Shown: positions 1-10,262 of the stretch, one piece after another
Layout of the letters: each line of letters opens with the position of its first letter
Numbering within the stretch: position 1 is the stretch's first letter
Assembly (NCBI GenBank): GCA_016169945.1
Contig: JADLSH010000375.1
Span: 1,374,501-1,438,500, forward strand
DNA from: Trachythela sp. YZ-2020
Lineage: Eukaryota > Cnidaria > Anthozoa > Malacalcyonacea > Clavulariidae
DNA length: 64,000 nt
Direction of reading: 5' to 3'
Made by a program: the position numbers and the translations under genes
The notes under the pieces: model-generated
The model's input: only the letters and a program-made list of their open reading frames with translations
Databases searched by the model: none
What the model was told of the DNA's origin: nothing

Positions 1-117
1 TGTAAATCTTTCTGCTTTCTCTGTTCGTTCTGTACTCTTTCTCTTACATCAGGATGTAGCAAGTCCAAGCGAGATCTTGGTTTAAGCATTTCCGCTGGCG
101 CTATCCCTGTGGTTCAG
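1..117 (-). pseudogene. Gypsy-1 integrase C-terminal fragment
   Basis: The minus strand reads in one frame through a peptide that contains IAPAEMLKPRSRLDLLHPD. This matches the segment of Gypsy integrases just after the core domain (usual form 'G-SPAELL--RR-RSRLDLL-P'). It is the continuation of the integrase that stops at about 3083; everything between (118-3064) is LINE sequence. The fragment runs off the left edge of the window. Confidence 0.7.
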
Positions 118-121
118 TCAG

Positions 122-148
122 TCAATCAATCAATCAATCAATCAATCA
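122..148. repeat. (TCAA)n simple repeat, 3' tail of LINE-A
   Basis: About seven tandem copies of tcaa on the plus strand (TTGA on the coding strand of LINE-A), directly after its 3' UTR and directly before Gypsy integrase sequence resumes. Confidence 0.8.
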
Positions 149-906
149 GAAGCATTATTAAAATTAAAATACATAATTGACATGGTATCCTTTCACGCGA
201 GTGCTCTTCCAAGGAGCCATGTTAAAAAAAAGAATGAAACAATAACTTAACATATATATATATAAATCTATAAGATGTACAACCATATTTCAGTCTTAGT
301 GTTAAATTTGAAAGTTAAAAAGTGAATTTTTAAAGGACTGTATTGAAGCCAGACTTCGCATTTCATCTGGAAGATCGTTCCATATAATAGCTCCACGGTA
401 GCTGAAGCTTTTTTTACCGGCCTCCGCACTGGGTCTGGGAGTGAAAATATTGTGGGTACTACCTCTAAGATTATGAGAGTGAAATTGCGAGGTAGGTGCA
501 AAAATAGTATTGAGCTCACTGGGATATAAGTTATTCACTGCTTTATAAACACTAGTTGCGAGCTGTTTGGCACGGCGTTGGTCAAGAGTATCCCAACCAA
601 GGACACGTAGGATATCAGCAGACCTTACGTCATAATCGGAAAAGGTTATTATCCTACTTGCTCTGTTTTGAAGTTTTTGGAGTTTGTCAGAAAGAGTTTT
701 ACCTAGGCAACCCCAAACCTCACTACAATAGTCTAGGTTAAACATGCAGCACTAAGGCCTTATACATCAGGATCAATATGTCTTGGGGCACAAAGCTGCG
801 AATCCGCTTTAAGGCCCCAAGACTTGCACTTATTTTTTTACAAATGGTTTCAACATGTACCTGCCAATTTAAATATTCGTCAATTTCGAGTCCCAAATAT
901 CTATAA

Positions 907-947
907 GAATGCATTCTATCAATAGAATGCATTCTATCAATAGAATG
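907..947. repeat. 18-bp tandem duplication in LINE-A
   Basis: The unit agaatgcattctatcaat occurs twice head to tail, giving a repeated SIDRMH in the reverse transcriptase reading frame. It is probably a local slippage event after insertion. Confidence 0.75.
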
Positions 948-2623
948 ATTCAGGTTATTTAATCTCACTTGGCTTCCCAGGATTAAGAATTTTGTCTTTT
1001 TTACATTCAAAGTAAGTTTATTAGCTCGTAGCCACGTTTGCACTTTACTAAGTTCGATATTTAGTTTAAGCTCTAATTCAATTGGATCTTTAGAACTGAC
1101 AGTTAAACATGTATCATCAGCATACATCATAAGGGACGACGAAGATAGGCAGGCTTGAAGATCATTGATATAAATTAGAAAGAGTAATGGCCCAAGCACT
1201 GACCCTTGAGGGACCCCACATGTAACAGGTAACATGCTTGACAGAGTGCCATTAATGCTTGTACATTGTTTGCGACCTGATAAATACGATCTAAACCAAT
1301 TGATTGAGTTAGAATCAACGCCATACAACTCTAGCTTCTTTAGTAAAATTGGGTGGTTCACCGTATCAAAAGCCTTTTTTAAGTCTAAAGTAGAACTCCA
1401 TTAACTAACCCTTTATCAATATTCTGGTACCAGTTATTGGTGGATATTAGAAGAGTTGTAAGTGTCGAGTGTAGAGGTCTAAATCCATGTTGGGAGTTAG
1501 CCAGTAGATTATTATCAATTAAGTATCCGTAAAACTGGGAGAAGACGATCTTTTCAATTATTTTACTGACAATCGGTAAAACAGATATTGGCCTATAATT
1601 ATCGGGATTAGATTTGGTATCTTCTTTATAAATTGGCATTACCCTAGCTACTTTCCAATCAATGGGAAAAATCCCACTTCTAATGGATAAATTAATAATA
1701 TGAGTTAAGGAAGAAGAAACAACTGGCGAAGCTTCCTTTAATAGCCTACAAGATATCCCATCCAAACCCGTAGATTTATTTACAGGAATCGATTGAATCC
1801 AGTTATATACAATTGTATAATTAGTCTCTGTAATAGAGAAATGATTATCAGTAGGTGTAATGAATTCCTCAAAATGAGAGCTAGAGGCGGGAACATCGTT
1901 AACTAATTTGTGTCCAATTTGAGTAAAATGATTATTAAGGGCATTGCTAATCTCACTTGGAGAAGTGTAATTGCAGTTACCAACTTTAATGCTACTTATT
2001 ACATTGGGGTTAGAATTTTTACCCATGATTTCATTCACACCCTTCCAAGTGTTTTTAATTAATGTCACCAAAATTGTCTCTAAAGTAGTTGTGATAATAT
2101 GAAACTTTGGCATCTTGTATACATCTATTAACCTTATTACGTGCACTTCTATACTTGGACCAGTTATCTTCGGTTTTATGCTTACTTGCAATTCTTTTCA
2201 ACCTGTCCCTCTCAAACATCAATTTCTTAAGTTTTGGGGTTAACCAAGGAGAGTACTTATTCGAATTTTCCTACTCCGTTTAGGGGCATGAATATCAGAG
2301 ATTTTTAGGAACAAAGTTTTCCAAGCATCCCAAGCAAGACTTGGATCATTTTCATATTCCTCAATGATATGCCATGGGGCTAAACTGAGATCATTTCTAA
2401 ATAAATTAGCGTTAAAATCTCTATATTGTCTGCTATTAATTAATCTAGGAGCCTTTTTAGGGACACTAAGTTTACGAATTACATATACAAGTGAATAGTC
2501 ACTAATGCCAATGTGGCAAACACCAGATTTTACAAACATTGTTGGATTGTTAGTAACAAATAGATCAATTGTAGTAGATGAGCGTTCAGTTATCCGAGTA
2601 GGCTCTTTAATAAGTTGATGATA

Positions 2624-2680
2624 CTGATATAAGTTGCAAAGGTTCAAGAAGTGCTGATATAAGTTGCAAAGGTTCAAGAA
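2624..2680. repeat. 30-bp-period tandem duplication at the LINE-A 5' limit
   Basis: A 27-bp block starting ctgatataagttgc occurs at 2624-2650 and again at 2654-2680. It lies at the truncated end of LINE-A next to the (TTGA)n tail of LINE-B, so it may record the integration event (template jumping). Confidence 0.8.
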
Positions 2681-2685
2681 TTGAA

Positions 2686-3064
2686 TCAATCAATCAATCA
2701 AACTTTATTTATCCACGGTACTATTTCACAAAGACAAAAAACTAAAATATTTACAAGATGTGATCTTCCAATAGGCCGTGCTATGTATGATTAACTACAT
2801 GCAAATATAAAAAGAATTTATTAAGTTAATACAATAAGATTAAGAGGAAAAAAGAAGATAAATTAATTATCAAGAATTATTACCGCTATTTGTCACTAGA
2901 GCCCTTTTGAAAGTTGACAATGAACCCAAATTTTTTATGTTAGGTAATAAATCATTCCAAGCTACAGCTCCTCTGTACGAGAATGATTTTTTACAAAAGT
3001 TGGTATTTGGCCTCGGGAGTGCCAAGTCAAATTCAGCCTGCCTAGTTTCATGATTATGAAACTA
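2686..3064 (-). mobile_element. LINE-B: short 3' end of a second LINE
   Basis: The minus strand encodes a LINE C-terminal tail (RQAEFDLALPRPNTN, then SFSYRGAVAWNDLLP) ending in a stop. A 3' UTR and a (TTGA)n tail at 2701-2686 follow. The peptide is related to the LINE-A tail, so the two belong to a similar family. It was inserted in the Gypsy-1 integrase just after the 'FKYRITP' segment, and LINE-A then lies against its tail. Confidence 0.75.
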
Positions 3065-3103
3065 GGCGTGATATGGTATTTACTGTGGCGTGATACGGTA
3101 TTT
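3065..3103. repeat. Imperfect direct repeat at the LINE-B/Gypsy-1 junction
   Basis: ggcgtgatatggtattt and ggcgtgatacggtattt are separated by actgt. The block is integrase coding sequence of Gypsy-1, duplicated exactly at the LINE-B insertion point. It could be a target-site effect or a tandem slip. Confidence 0.65.
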
Positions 3104-3860
3104 GAAAAGAAACCAAGACTCCGGCCCTGGTTTCTAAACTTTCCTTATTTGACATCTTCTTCATCCCCTCTTTAATTTAAACGCGTCTGGACCGCCCTTT
3201 CTGCAAGGCCGTTGGATGCTGGATGATAAGGAGCAGTCCTTCTGTGATGAATGTCGTTTTTCGCGAGGAATTCCTCGAATTCTTCGCTGCAAAAATTACT
3301 ACCGTTGGCACTAACGATTGTTGTAGGAAGGCCGTGGATTGCGAATGTCGATCGAAGTTTCTCAATTGTCGCTCTCGATGTTGCCACACTCATAGGATGA
3401 ACTTCAAGCCATTTTGAGTACGCTTCGACCATAATGAAGAACATTTCCCCCATAAATGGACCTGCATAGTCGATATGAATAGGCAGTTGTTGCAAGTTTT
3501 TACTTTGTTTTCCAGATCGTTGTCCATGTTCGGCCACCACACGTAGCTCCTTGCTAGACTTTTCATCTTGCAAATTCTGGGATGGGTTTCATGTAATTCT
3601 TCAACAACTTGATTTCTTCCTTGGGATGGAACAACTACTCTGTTTCCCCCAGAGTATACAGTCGTCTTGAACACTCAGCTCGTCTCGTCTTTGAAAATAA
3701 GGTTGGAGCTCAGCATCTGGACACTTGCTACAATAGGCCATCCCAGCTCAATGAATTTCAAAAACTCTGGCCAGTATAGGATTTTTTTTCCAATTCTTAA
3801 TCTGCTCTGCTCTAATTGGAGTAGTCTCCAATAGTTCCATAAGTAAGACTGTTTCTCCTG

Positions 3861-3862
<2 letters not shown>
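3083..3862 (-). pseudogene. Gypsy-1 integrase: linker, zinc finger and core
   Basis: Minus-strand blocks give the linker (ELLETTPIRAEQIKNW), an H-H-C-C finger (HETHPRICK...CNNC) and the DDE core (HIDYAGPF, then HPASNGLAERAVQT with the catalytic glutamate). The second catalytic aspartate, normally in a 'DNG' box, reads as alanine (VSANGSNF). Frameshifts separate the finger from the core near 3550. Integration activity is therefore lost twice over: a missing catalytic residue and LINE interruption. Confidence 0.8.

Positions 3863-3957
<95 letters not shown>
3863..3957. repeat. (TAG)n / (CTA)n microsatellite, 3' tail of LINE-C
   Basis: About 31 uninterrupted copies of a trinucleotide. On the minus strand it directly follows AATAAATGCTACTAC, so it is the 3' tail of LINE-C. 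It makes long artefactual poly-Leu, poly-Thr and poly-Tyr reading frames that are not genes. Confidence 0.9.
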
Positions 3958-4080
3958 CATTTATTAGCCACTCCCCAAAAGGGCTTTTCAGTGAACTATT
4001 ACAAGTTTGAATCATTAGTTAATTTAGTTACTATTTTTACAAAATTGTTAATATGTTAATAAGTTCTACAATATTTAAAA

Positions 4081-5000
4081 TCAGGAATCTAGAAATTTGT
4101 TCAATAAAATTGTCTTAAATTGTTTTTTAAAAATTGGCAAGTTTTCCTTTTGGATGTTATTTTCAATACTATAGTTCCACAGATTAATAGCTCTGACTAA
4201 AAAGGACCGGTGTCCTGTGCATGTTCTGCAGAGCTGTTGTTTTATCTTGCCAGATGATTGAAATCTGGTATTATATCGGTGTGTTTGCTCACACATGTTT
4301 ATAATCTTGGAACTCAGATACATTTGTAAGTCATGATCGCGTCCTTTAATACCAACTTATCAGCTACTGGAAGCCATTTCAGAGCTTTCAACGTCGGAGT
4401 TATGTGTTCAAATTTCTTCTTATTGTTCACAATTCTAGCAGCAAAGTTCTGTACTTGCTGTAACTTGGCAACATTTTTCTTGGTTGTGTTTGACCAAACA
4501 GTGGAACTAAAGTATAATTTACTTTGTTGAGCAAATGCCTAATTCTGGAAATCTGGCATAATGAGTAATTGCTACATTTTACCACATTATTTATGTGCTC
4601 GTCAAAGGTGAGTCCTCGATCCAAGGTTACGCCAAGATCCTTTACAGACTTGGATGGTATAAGAGACTCTCCCAGAAACTGGATGGACAGATCATCTGGC
4701 AGATTCTTTAATAGTTGTCGCGTACCAAATATGATAAACTTTGTTTTTTCGGGATTTATCAATAATTTATTCCAGCAACACCATCCAACTACACTGTCCA
4801 AATCCCCCTTTAGTTCTTTCAGATCATTGTCCCAATTATTCAAATTCACAGACATAAACAACTTGGTATCATCAACATACGATTCCGTATTAGCAGATTT
4901 GGGTATATATATATATATAGTTGGTAAATCATTGATATACAAACTAAAAAGAAGAGGCCCTAATATTGATCTTGAGGAACTCCATGAGTTATCAATTTTG
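4081..5000 (-). pseudogene. LINE-C reverse transcriptase remains
   Basis: The GVPQ box lies at about 4985-4970. A one-base loss is followed by LGPLLFSLYINDLP and the catalytic YVDD box, then a palm/thumb segment with LLINPEKTKFIIFG and DLGVTLDRGLTFDEHI. A frameshift near 4450 leads into the C-terminal block at 4323-4081 (RYNTRFQSSGKI...FLVRAINLWN). It differs from LINE-A/B in sequence and tail, so it is another family. Confidence 0.8.
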
Positions 5001-5034
5001 GGTCGGAAAGATGATTTTCAATTCTAACGGATGA

Positions 5035-6364
5035 TTTTGAATTCTCTGGTGTTGAACCAGGGGTGTCTGGCAATGGTAATCTACTAAGGACATCAGCATT
5101 GGCATTCTGACTTCCTTCTTTGTACTGGATGGCGTAGTCGTACGCAGACAAAATTGATGCCCACTGCTGAATTCGAGCTGCAGCCATTGATGGTGTCATC
5201 TTATCTGGATGGAGTACCCGTCCAAGCGGCTTGTGATCTGTCAGTATGGTAAAATGTCGACCATACACATATTGTTGAAATTTGTTGACATCAAATACAA
5301 TGGCTAAGGCTTCTTTGTCTAGCTGAGAATAGTTTTTCTCAGCTGCAGACAGTGATCTTGAGGCAAATGTAATTGGTTGTTCTGTATTGTCTTCCATCCG
5401 ATCATAGGGTGAGGCATCGCAAGCCAGTATTAACTCCTTCTCTGGATCATAATGCGCCAGTAGCTCTTTGGATTTTCTAAATGACTCTTGGTGCTCTTCA
5501 CTCCATTTCCAGCTTTTCCCTTTTTCCAGCAGGCTGTGCAATGGTGCCAGGATTGTTGACAAATTAGGCAAATACTTTTGGCAATAGTTGATCATTCCCA
5601 AGTACGATCGAACTTCAGAAACATTCTTCTGTGCCGGTGTGTCGGTGACGGCTCTGACTTTCTCTTGTATTGGTTGTATTCCTTGGCTATTAATCTTCTG
5701 GCCTAAATACACCACCTCGTTCACCATGAAGGCGCACTTCTTCTTTTTTTAGGCGTAGCCCATGCTCTGACAACCTTCTTAGGACCTCTTCTAAATTTGC
5801 TAAGTGTTCCTCATCATTGGAACCCGAAATCAGAATATCATCCACTCGTACCACAACAAAAGGAATCCCTTGCAATAAGTTTCCATATTACGCTGAAAAA
5901 TCCCAGGGGAAGAGAACACTTCGTATGGCAATCGATTGTACTGAAAAAGTCCTTTGTGGGTGTTAATTGTAGAATACTTTTTTGATTCATCTTTCAATAA
6001 GATTTGTTGATAAGCCTGACTCATGTCCAGCTTGGTGAATTTTTCTTCCCCGCTTAGAGTGGCAAAGAGATCTTCTGCCTTGGGAATAGGGTAATTGTCT
6101 AACTTTGCAGCTTGATTGACAGTTACTTTATAATCCCCACAAATTCTTATCGACTTATCGTCCTTCACAATTGGTACCATTGGTACCATTGGTGCTGCCC
6201 AATCTGCAAACTAGACGGGCTTTATAGTTCCCTCCTCTTTTAATCTTTCTAACTCTTTTTTTACTTTCTCTCTCAATGAATAGGGTACAGGTCTTGCTTT
6301 GCAGTACTTTGGCTTTGCATCTTGAGCAACATGTATTTTGGCTTTGGGACCAGAAAATGTTCAT
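5035..6364 (-). pseudogene. Gypsy-1 reverse transcriptase and RNase H
   Basis: Minus-strand blocks: 6189-5830 is the fingers/palm (RICGDYKVTVNQAAKLDNYP, TKLDMSQAYQQILL). 5875-5690 carries the catalytic box VVVRVDDILISG. 5727-5035 covers the thumb/connection (VRSYLGMINYCQKYLPNLS) and RNase H (LACDASPY, FASRSLSAAEKNYSQLDKEA, LTDHKPL) up to the chromodomain-less linker DVLSRLPLPDTPG. Frameshifts at about 6180, 5850 and 5710 break it. The order and motifs are those of Ty3/Gypsy elements. Confidence 0.85.
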
Positions 6365-6834
6365 AATTCTTCATGAAATACTTCCTCATACTTATCAAGT
6401 AACTCATCAACTTTGACTGAGGTTGGATTGCCCTCTTTCAACTGGAATAAATTCTTCCAATTTATTTTAATCTTTTGGAGCCAATTTCTACCATTTAAGT
6501 TAGGGCCCTTCCCTGTTATGACCAGTAAAGGCAATACCCCTTCTTGATCTTCATACTTCACAGTGGTCTCAACCAGACCCAACACTTTAACTTGCTCTCC
6601 AGTATAGGTATTAAGTCTTACCTTTGATTCCTTCAGCTCAAGGTTCGGATGTTTCTTCTTCAGTGATGTGTATGTATCCTTGTTCATTACGCTCAATGCC
6701 GCACCAGTGTCTACTTCCATCTTCAGGCTTTCATCGCTCACCTGAACATTAACAACATATGGCTCGGGTCGTCCTTCGCCCAGACTATAAATCGCATAGT
6801 TGTCGTCTTCCTCTTCGCTCTCCTTGTCCTTCAC
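6361..6834 (-). pseudogene. Gypsy-1 aspartic protease region
   Basis: A continuous 157-codon block contains MEVDTGAALSVMNK. DTGA is the active-site loop of retroviral-type aspartic proteases. The 'KVLGLVETTVKYEDQEG' and 'GRNWL' segments that follow are usual for Gypsy polyproteins before reverse transcriptase. Confidence 0.8.
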
Positions 6835-6889
6835 ATTTAAATAGTTACTGCTAGTTCCCGAGTTTGGGTTATCGATTCGTTGGTTTCTC

Positions 6890-7574
6890 CCAGTCGCCTT
6901 AGGTTTACTTCGACATTTTCTTGCTATGTGTCCCTTCTTTTTACAAAGGAAACACTCAGAGTCGCGAAATTTGCATTGCCATTGTTGTGGTTCATGTTTA
7001 CCCCCACACCGTCCACATTCGGTCTTTGATTCTTGTTGGTTTCTTTGTCATTGATTGTCTACACGGTTTAATGTCGACGGTTGCTCTGTATTTACATTTG
7101 CCTTGGCCATCCGATGTGTCAAATCTCTTGCATTTTTAATGCAGTCTCCATTGATGTAGCTATTTTATGCGTGTTTTCAACTTTCTGCTAACAATCTACG
7201 CTGAATTTGTTCGTCATTTATTCCACACACCAACCGATCACGTAACATCTCTTCTAAAGTATTCTTTAAATCACAATGTTCTGAAATGCTCCTTAATTCA
7301 GCTACATACGAAGCAATTGACTCACCTGGTTTCCTGAACCGAGTATTAAACTTGAATCGTTGCATGTTGATGCTGTTGTACAAGTTCTACCAGCTCCGTA
7401 ATTAAACGTTTTGTCTGACGGTTTTTCTAGCGTCGTTAAGTTCCGAATCAACTTGTACGTCTTGTTACCACAAACGCTCAATAATATTGCTCGTTGTTTA
7501 TTTGCGTTGTCCACGCCATTTGCTTCGAAAAAATATTCCAACCGCTCTATATACTGACTCCATTTTTGTCTCAC
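6890..7574 (-). pseudogene. Gypsy-1 gag with two CCHC knuckles
   Basis: 7574-7302 and 7383-7177 are two overlapping frames of one gag (WSQYIERLEYFFEANGV, then RFKFNTRFRKPGESIASYVA and RLVCGINDEQIQRRLL), joined by a frameshift near 7385. Downstream, at about 7010-6890, the minus strand encodes CGRCGGKHEPQQWQC and CFLCKKKGHIARKC; the second is a perfect C-x2-C-x4-H-x4-C nucleic-acid-binding knuckle. Confidence 0.8.
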
Positions 7575-7599
7575 TTAATACTATGAAGTTGTTCTCCTC

Positions 7600-8060
7600 G
7601 AGGTACCCCGGATGTTAATTACAGAAACCCCTTTGGGCGACAGACATGGAGCAAGTCTATGCCGTTATGTATAAAGGAAGCTGCTCCGAAGACCATTCAC
7701 AAGATAAAATATATTTGTCCACTACAAAGTCTACAAATTTTGTTTTATGTAAGTAAATACTTCATGGAAACAAATCAATTTGCGTTAATCTCCTCTAATT
7801 TGGATCCCAAAATTTGAAAGATTGGTGTACCAAGTAATCAAATCCATATGAAATAGCTTAAATAAAACTAAAACCTTGGAAAATATATTCGTAGACTTTT
7901 TGAAAAGTCTGTTCAAATTTCAAAACACATCAAAATATGCATTTAATCTCAATCAGATCTGCTAACTGGCTAACTGCCCTAAATTTCGCCCCCTCCCCCC
8001 CCCCCAGAACAATATTGGTTCAGGTAGTGTCGATTTGCAATGGTTATAGTCTCAATACCA
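7600..8060. other. Gypsy-1 upstream flank, no gene seen
   Basis: AT-rich sequence without a supported gene. It may contain the 5' LTR of Gypsy-1 (a TG...CA block at about 7720-7605 on the minus strand), but no second copy is in the window for comparison. Confidence 0.4.
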
Positions 8061-8068
8061 ACATTGTA

Positions 8069-8368
8069 CAGGGGGGGCCGGGGGGGCCAAGGCCCCCCCT
8101 ACCGAATATTTGTGCCCCCCAAATACAATTGTGCCCCCCCAACAAAAAAAAATTATGTAAGTTTTGGTGTGCTAGAGTCGATATTTGGACCGAAAGTAGG
8201 GTTTATACGATAAATTTTAAGGTTTTGGACATCCAAAAAGTTACAATAGTTAAATGTCTCTGGGAAATTTTTTTGACTCTCCCCCCCCCGTCGACAAGAA
8301 AATTGCAAACATTCTTATGCAAAAACAAAAGTGCCCCCCCACGAATAGAGGGCCAGCTACGGGCTGGG
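8069..8368. repeat. C/G-tract-rich repeat related to a hAT-type miniature element
   Basis: Runs of C or G bracket the block, and it ends in ggccagctacgggctgg. That is nearly the terminal repeat of the intact miniature element at 33289-33618 (ccagctacgggcctg). The other end does not match, so this copy appears truncated or rearranged. The long frame inside it is a low-complexity artefact. Confidence 0.55.
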
Positions 8369-8727
8369 GAGAGGGGGAAATAATATCAAAATTCAAAAAG
8401 TCTTACGAATTTTTTTCCAAGATTGTCTGATAAAAGAGAACGATTAACGATTTTCTGATGTTAATTCAACGTTTATTTCCAAAATATAGCTAAAGAAACA
8501 TATGGAATCGTATATCGGGAATATAGTTTAAGGCTTCAGTAAACTTTTTCGGATGTCGGGGATGGGGGCTTCCAGGTGGGGGGACGACGACGTGGACTGC
8601 GTTTTGTTGTATAGATATGACATGCTAAGGTAATTTACTGGACTTATAGTCGAATGTACAGTTAGTAGCGACATGAGAACCGTATTTTGATTGCAGTCAC
8701 TTAATAATATAGTATTTCTCACTTTAG

Positions 8728-9799
8728 ATGGCTAAAAAAGCTTCCAAAAAAGTATCTTTGGAACATTCCCTCAAATTAGGGCTGCATACCAACTGTCAAA
8801 AATTCGAGGGACAAGGCTTTTAGAAATATTTCCCCAGTATTCTAAAGCTGTAATAATTATATAAGCACGCCAAGAAGCCTCTAAATGGTCAGGCTGTTTT
8901 TGATAAAAGAAGGCAGGCCAACAAAGTTATCTCTTCAGAACAAGAGAAGTATAATGCGCGCGGTCAAAAGTCTCCGAGAGAAAGAAGGTTCCTTTACGTC
9001 TAAGCGTATTCAACTGGAAAGTGGTGTAAACCATGTAACCAGCCGAACTGTTCGTAATCACTTGAATGAAGATGGTTACTGGTATTTACAGACGAGAAAG
9101 AAAGGTCTTCTTCATGCCAAATATCTAAAATCTAGAGCCAGGTTTTGCAGGAAGATAAGAAAGCAACAACTAGGGGACGAATTCTAGAGAACTGGTATAT
9201 CGTTCTATTTAGATGGGAAGGGATTTCTGTACAAAAGTAACCCTTACGACAAGGCACGTGCACCAGGCGCTCGGCAATGGAGAAAACGAGGAGAGTGTTT
9301 ATAATTTAATTGCACAGCCAAAGGGAAGAAAGAAGGTTGCTTTAATGTAAATGTCATGGTAGCTATATCCTACGGCAAAGGTGTTTTTCTTTGCGAGTAG
9401 TATGATGGGACAATTACGGGGAAAATATTTGCCGCAATTGTTAAGTCATTATTTCGAAAAGCATTTAAAAAATATTCAAACCCAAAGGCGAAAAGGTTTC
9501 TCATGGATGGATGCCCAAGGCAAAATTCCCAGATGGCAATGCGTGCTATTGAGAAAGTGGGTGGAGTATTGTTCAAAATTCCTCCCAGAAGCCCTGACCT
9601 CAATCCATTCTCTAACTGTTCGTTTAAATAATGATGCTATCGAGAAGCAAATAACAAGAGAATCTTTGCGGAATTATCAACTCGGGTAAAAGAAACTACG
9701 CTGAATTTCAGTGCTGAAGAAATTGACAAAATTATTGATAGTATGGACAGAAGGATCACCGCAGTTATAAAAGGAAATGGTCAAAGAACTAAGTATTAG
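8728..9799 (+). pseudogene. Tc1/mariner-like DDE transposase pseudogene
   Basis: The plus strand encodes, with stops and frameshifts, an N-terminal helix-turn-helix part (KEGSFTSKRIQLESGV, VTSRTVRNHLNEDGYWYLQ, 8885-9187). Next come a catalytic-core start (FYLDGKGFLYKSNPYDKA), a middle (LMDGCPRQNSQ) and the PPRSPDLNPIEN box. The C-terminal segment IIDSMDRRITAVIKGNGQ ends at a stop at 9799. The order and the SPDLNPIEN motif are diagnostic of Tc1-like transposases. Stops near 8830, 9185 and 9300 make it inactive. Terminal repeats were not found. Confidence 0.85.
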
Positions 9800-10262
9800 T
9801 TTAACTTGCAATTAACATATCATATATTTTTTGTTTACCAGTATATTTTTGACATATTTTACCATACATATTTTAATAGTAGTGTAAGAGAGTTACTCTT
9901 CAAATCTTATCAGTTGGCTAGTACACGTTAGATTTTGCCGGTAAATATGGTGTCATAATACATAAACATGTCTTTGCCACAAAATGAGAGTTTTTCCCAA
10001 CGAAGCTCGTTTATATTATAAGTAATGAAACTCTGACATAAATCACTACATGTTACATCATGTTACACTACAACAGAAAGTTTATAACAGAATTATAACA
10101 GAAAAGTTGAAAATATACGGTATAAATAATCATCGTAATGAATAAGTCAATTATAACAGTATTTTAAACACGAAAATATAAAACAACGACACAACTGTAT
10201 CTCATTCTCCATTTTAGCTATGTTTCAGAAACGGAGCCGTTTATGCAGTCTATAAAAGTACT

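Larger units (their letters stand above)
118..2685 (-). mobile_element. LINE-A: 5'-truncated non-LTR retrotransposon (CR1/Jockey-like)
   Basis: A minus-strand LINE runs from the C-terminal end of the endonuclease (2689-2240) through reverse transcriptase to a stop at 302. A short 3' UTR and a (TTGA)n tail follow, ending near 118. The simple-repeat tail and the truncation at the 5' (high-coordinate) end are usual for CR1/L2-type LINEs. It sits in the Gypsy-1 integrase and abuts a second LINE 3' end of a similar family. Confidence 0.8.
302..2689 (-). pseudogene. LINE-A ORF2 remains: endonuclease end and reverse transcriptase
   Basis: Three frame blocks are recognisable. 2689-2240 is the C-terminal part of the APE-type endonuclease (TTIDLFVTNNP...GISDYSLVYV). 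2191-1385 is the N-terminal reverse transcriptase with SNPDNYRPISVLPIVSKI and QHGFRPLHST. 1361-738 holds the palm with GVPQGSVLGPLLF and the catalytic MYADD box. 745-302 is the C-terminal tail with SYRGAIIWNDLP. The blocks are joined by frameshifts near 1380 and 740, so the copy is dead. A 30-bp duplication near its 5' limit doubles the peptide FLNLCNLYQ. Confidence 0.85.
3863..5020 (-). mobile_element. LINE-C: 5'-truncated non-LTR retrotransposon with (CTA)n tail
   Basis: A minus-strand LINE 3' end inserted in Gypsy-1 between RNase H (which ends about 5035) and the integrase linker (which resumes at 3862). It starts just before the GVPQ box of reverse transcriptase and ends in the (CTA)n tail. 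The exact 5' junction cannot be fixed to the base from this copy alone. Confidence 0.75.
1..7574 (-). mobile_element. Decayed Gypsy-type LTR retrotransposon (Gypsy-1), split by three LINE insertions
   Basis: Read on the minus strand from high to low coordinates the order is gag (7574-7177), CCHC knuckles (about 7010-6890), aspartic protease (6834-6361), reverse transcriptase (6364-5690), RNase H (5727-5035), integrase zinc finger (3674-3550), integrase core (3573-3083) and integrase C-terminal part (117-1). PR-RT-RH-IN order is the Ty3/Gypsy order. The frame is broken many times, so no full polyprotein survives. The element leaves the window at position 1, so its 3' LTR is not seen and I cannot define the 5' LTR by comparison. 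A TG...CA stretch around 7720-7605 could be the 5' LTR, but this is a guess. Three non-LTR pieces lie inside it on the same strand. Confidence 0.85.

Noticed and set aside
3675..4015. Open frames rich in poly-Leu, poly-Tyr or poly-Thr on the minus strand
   Set aside because: They are translations of the (CTA)n microsatellite tail of LINE-C.
7937..8383. 148-codon plus-strand frame
   Set aside because: Proline-rich frame through C/G tracts of a repeat; no family features.
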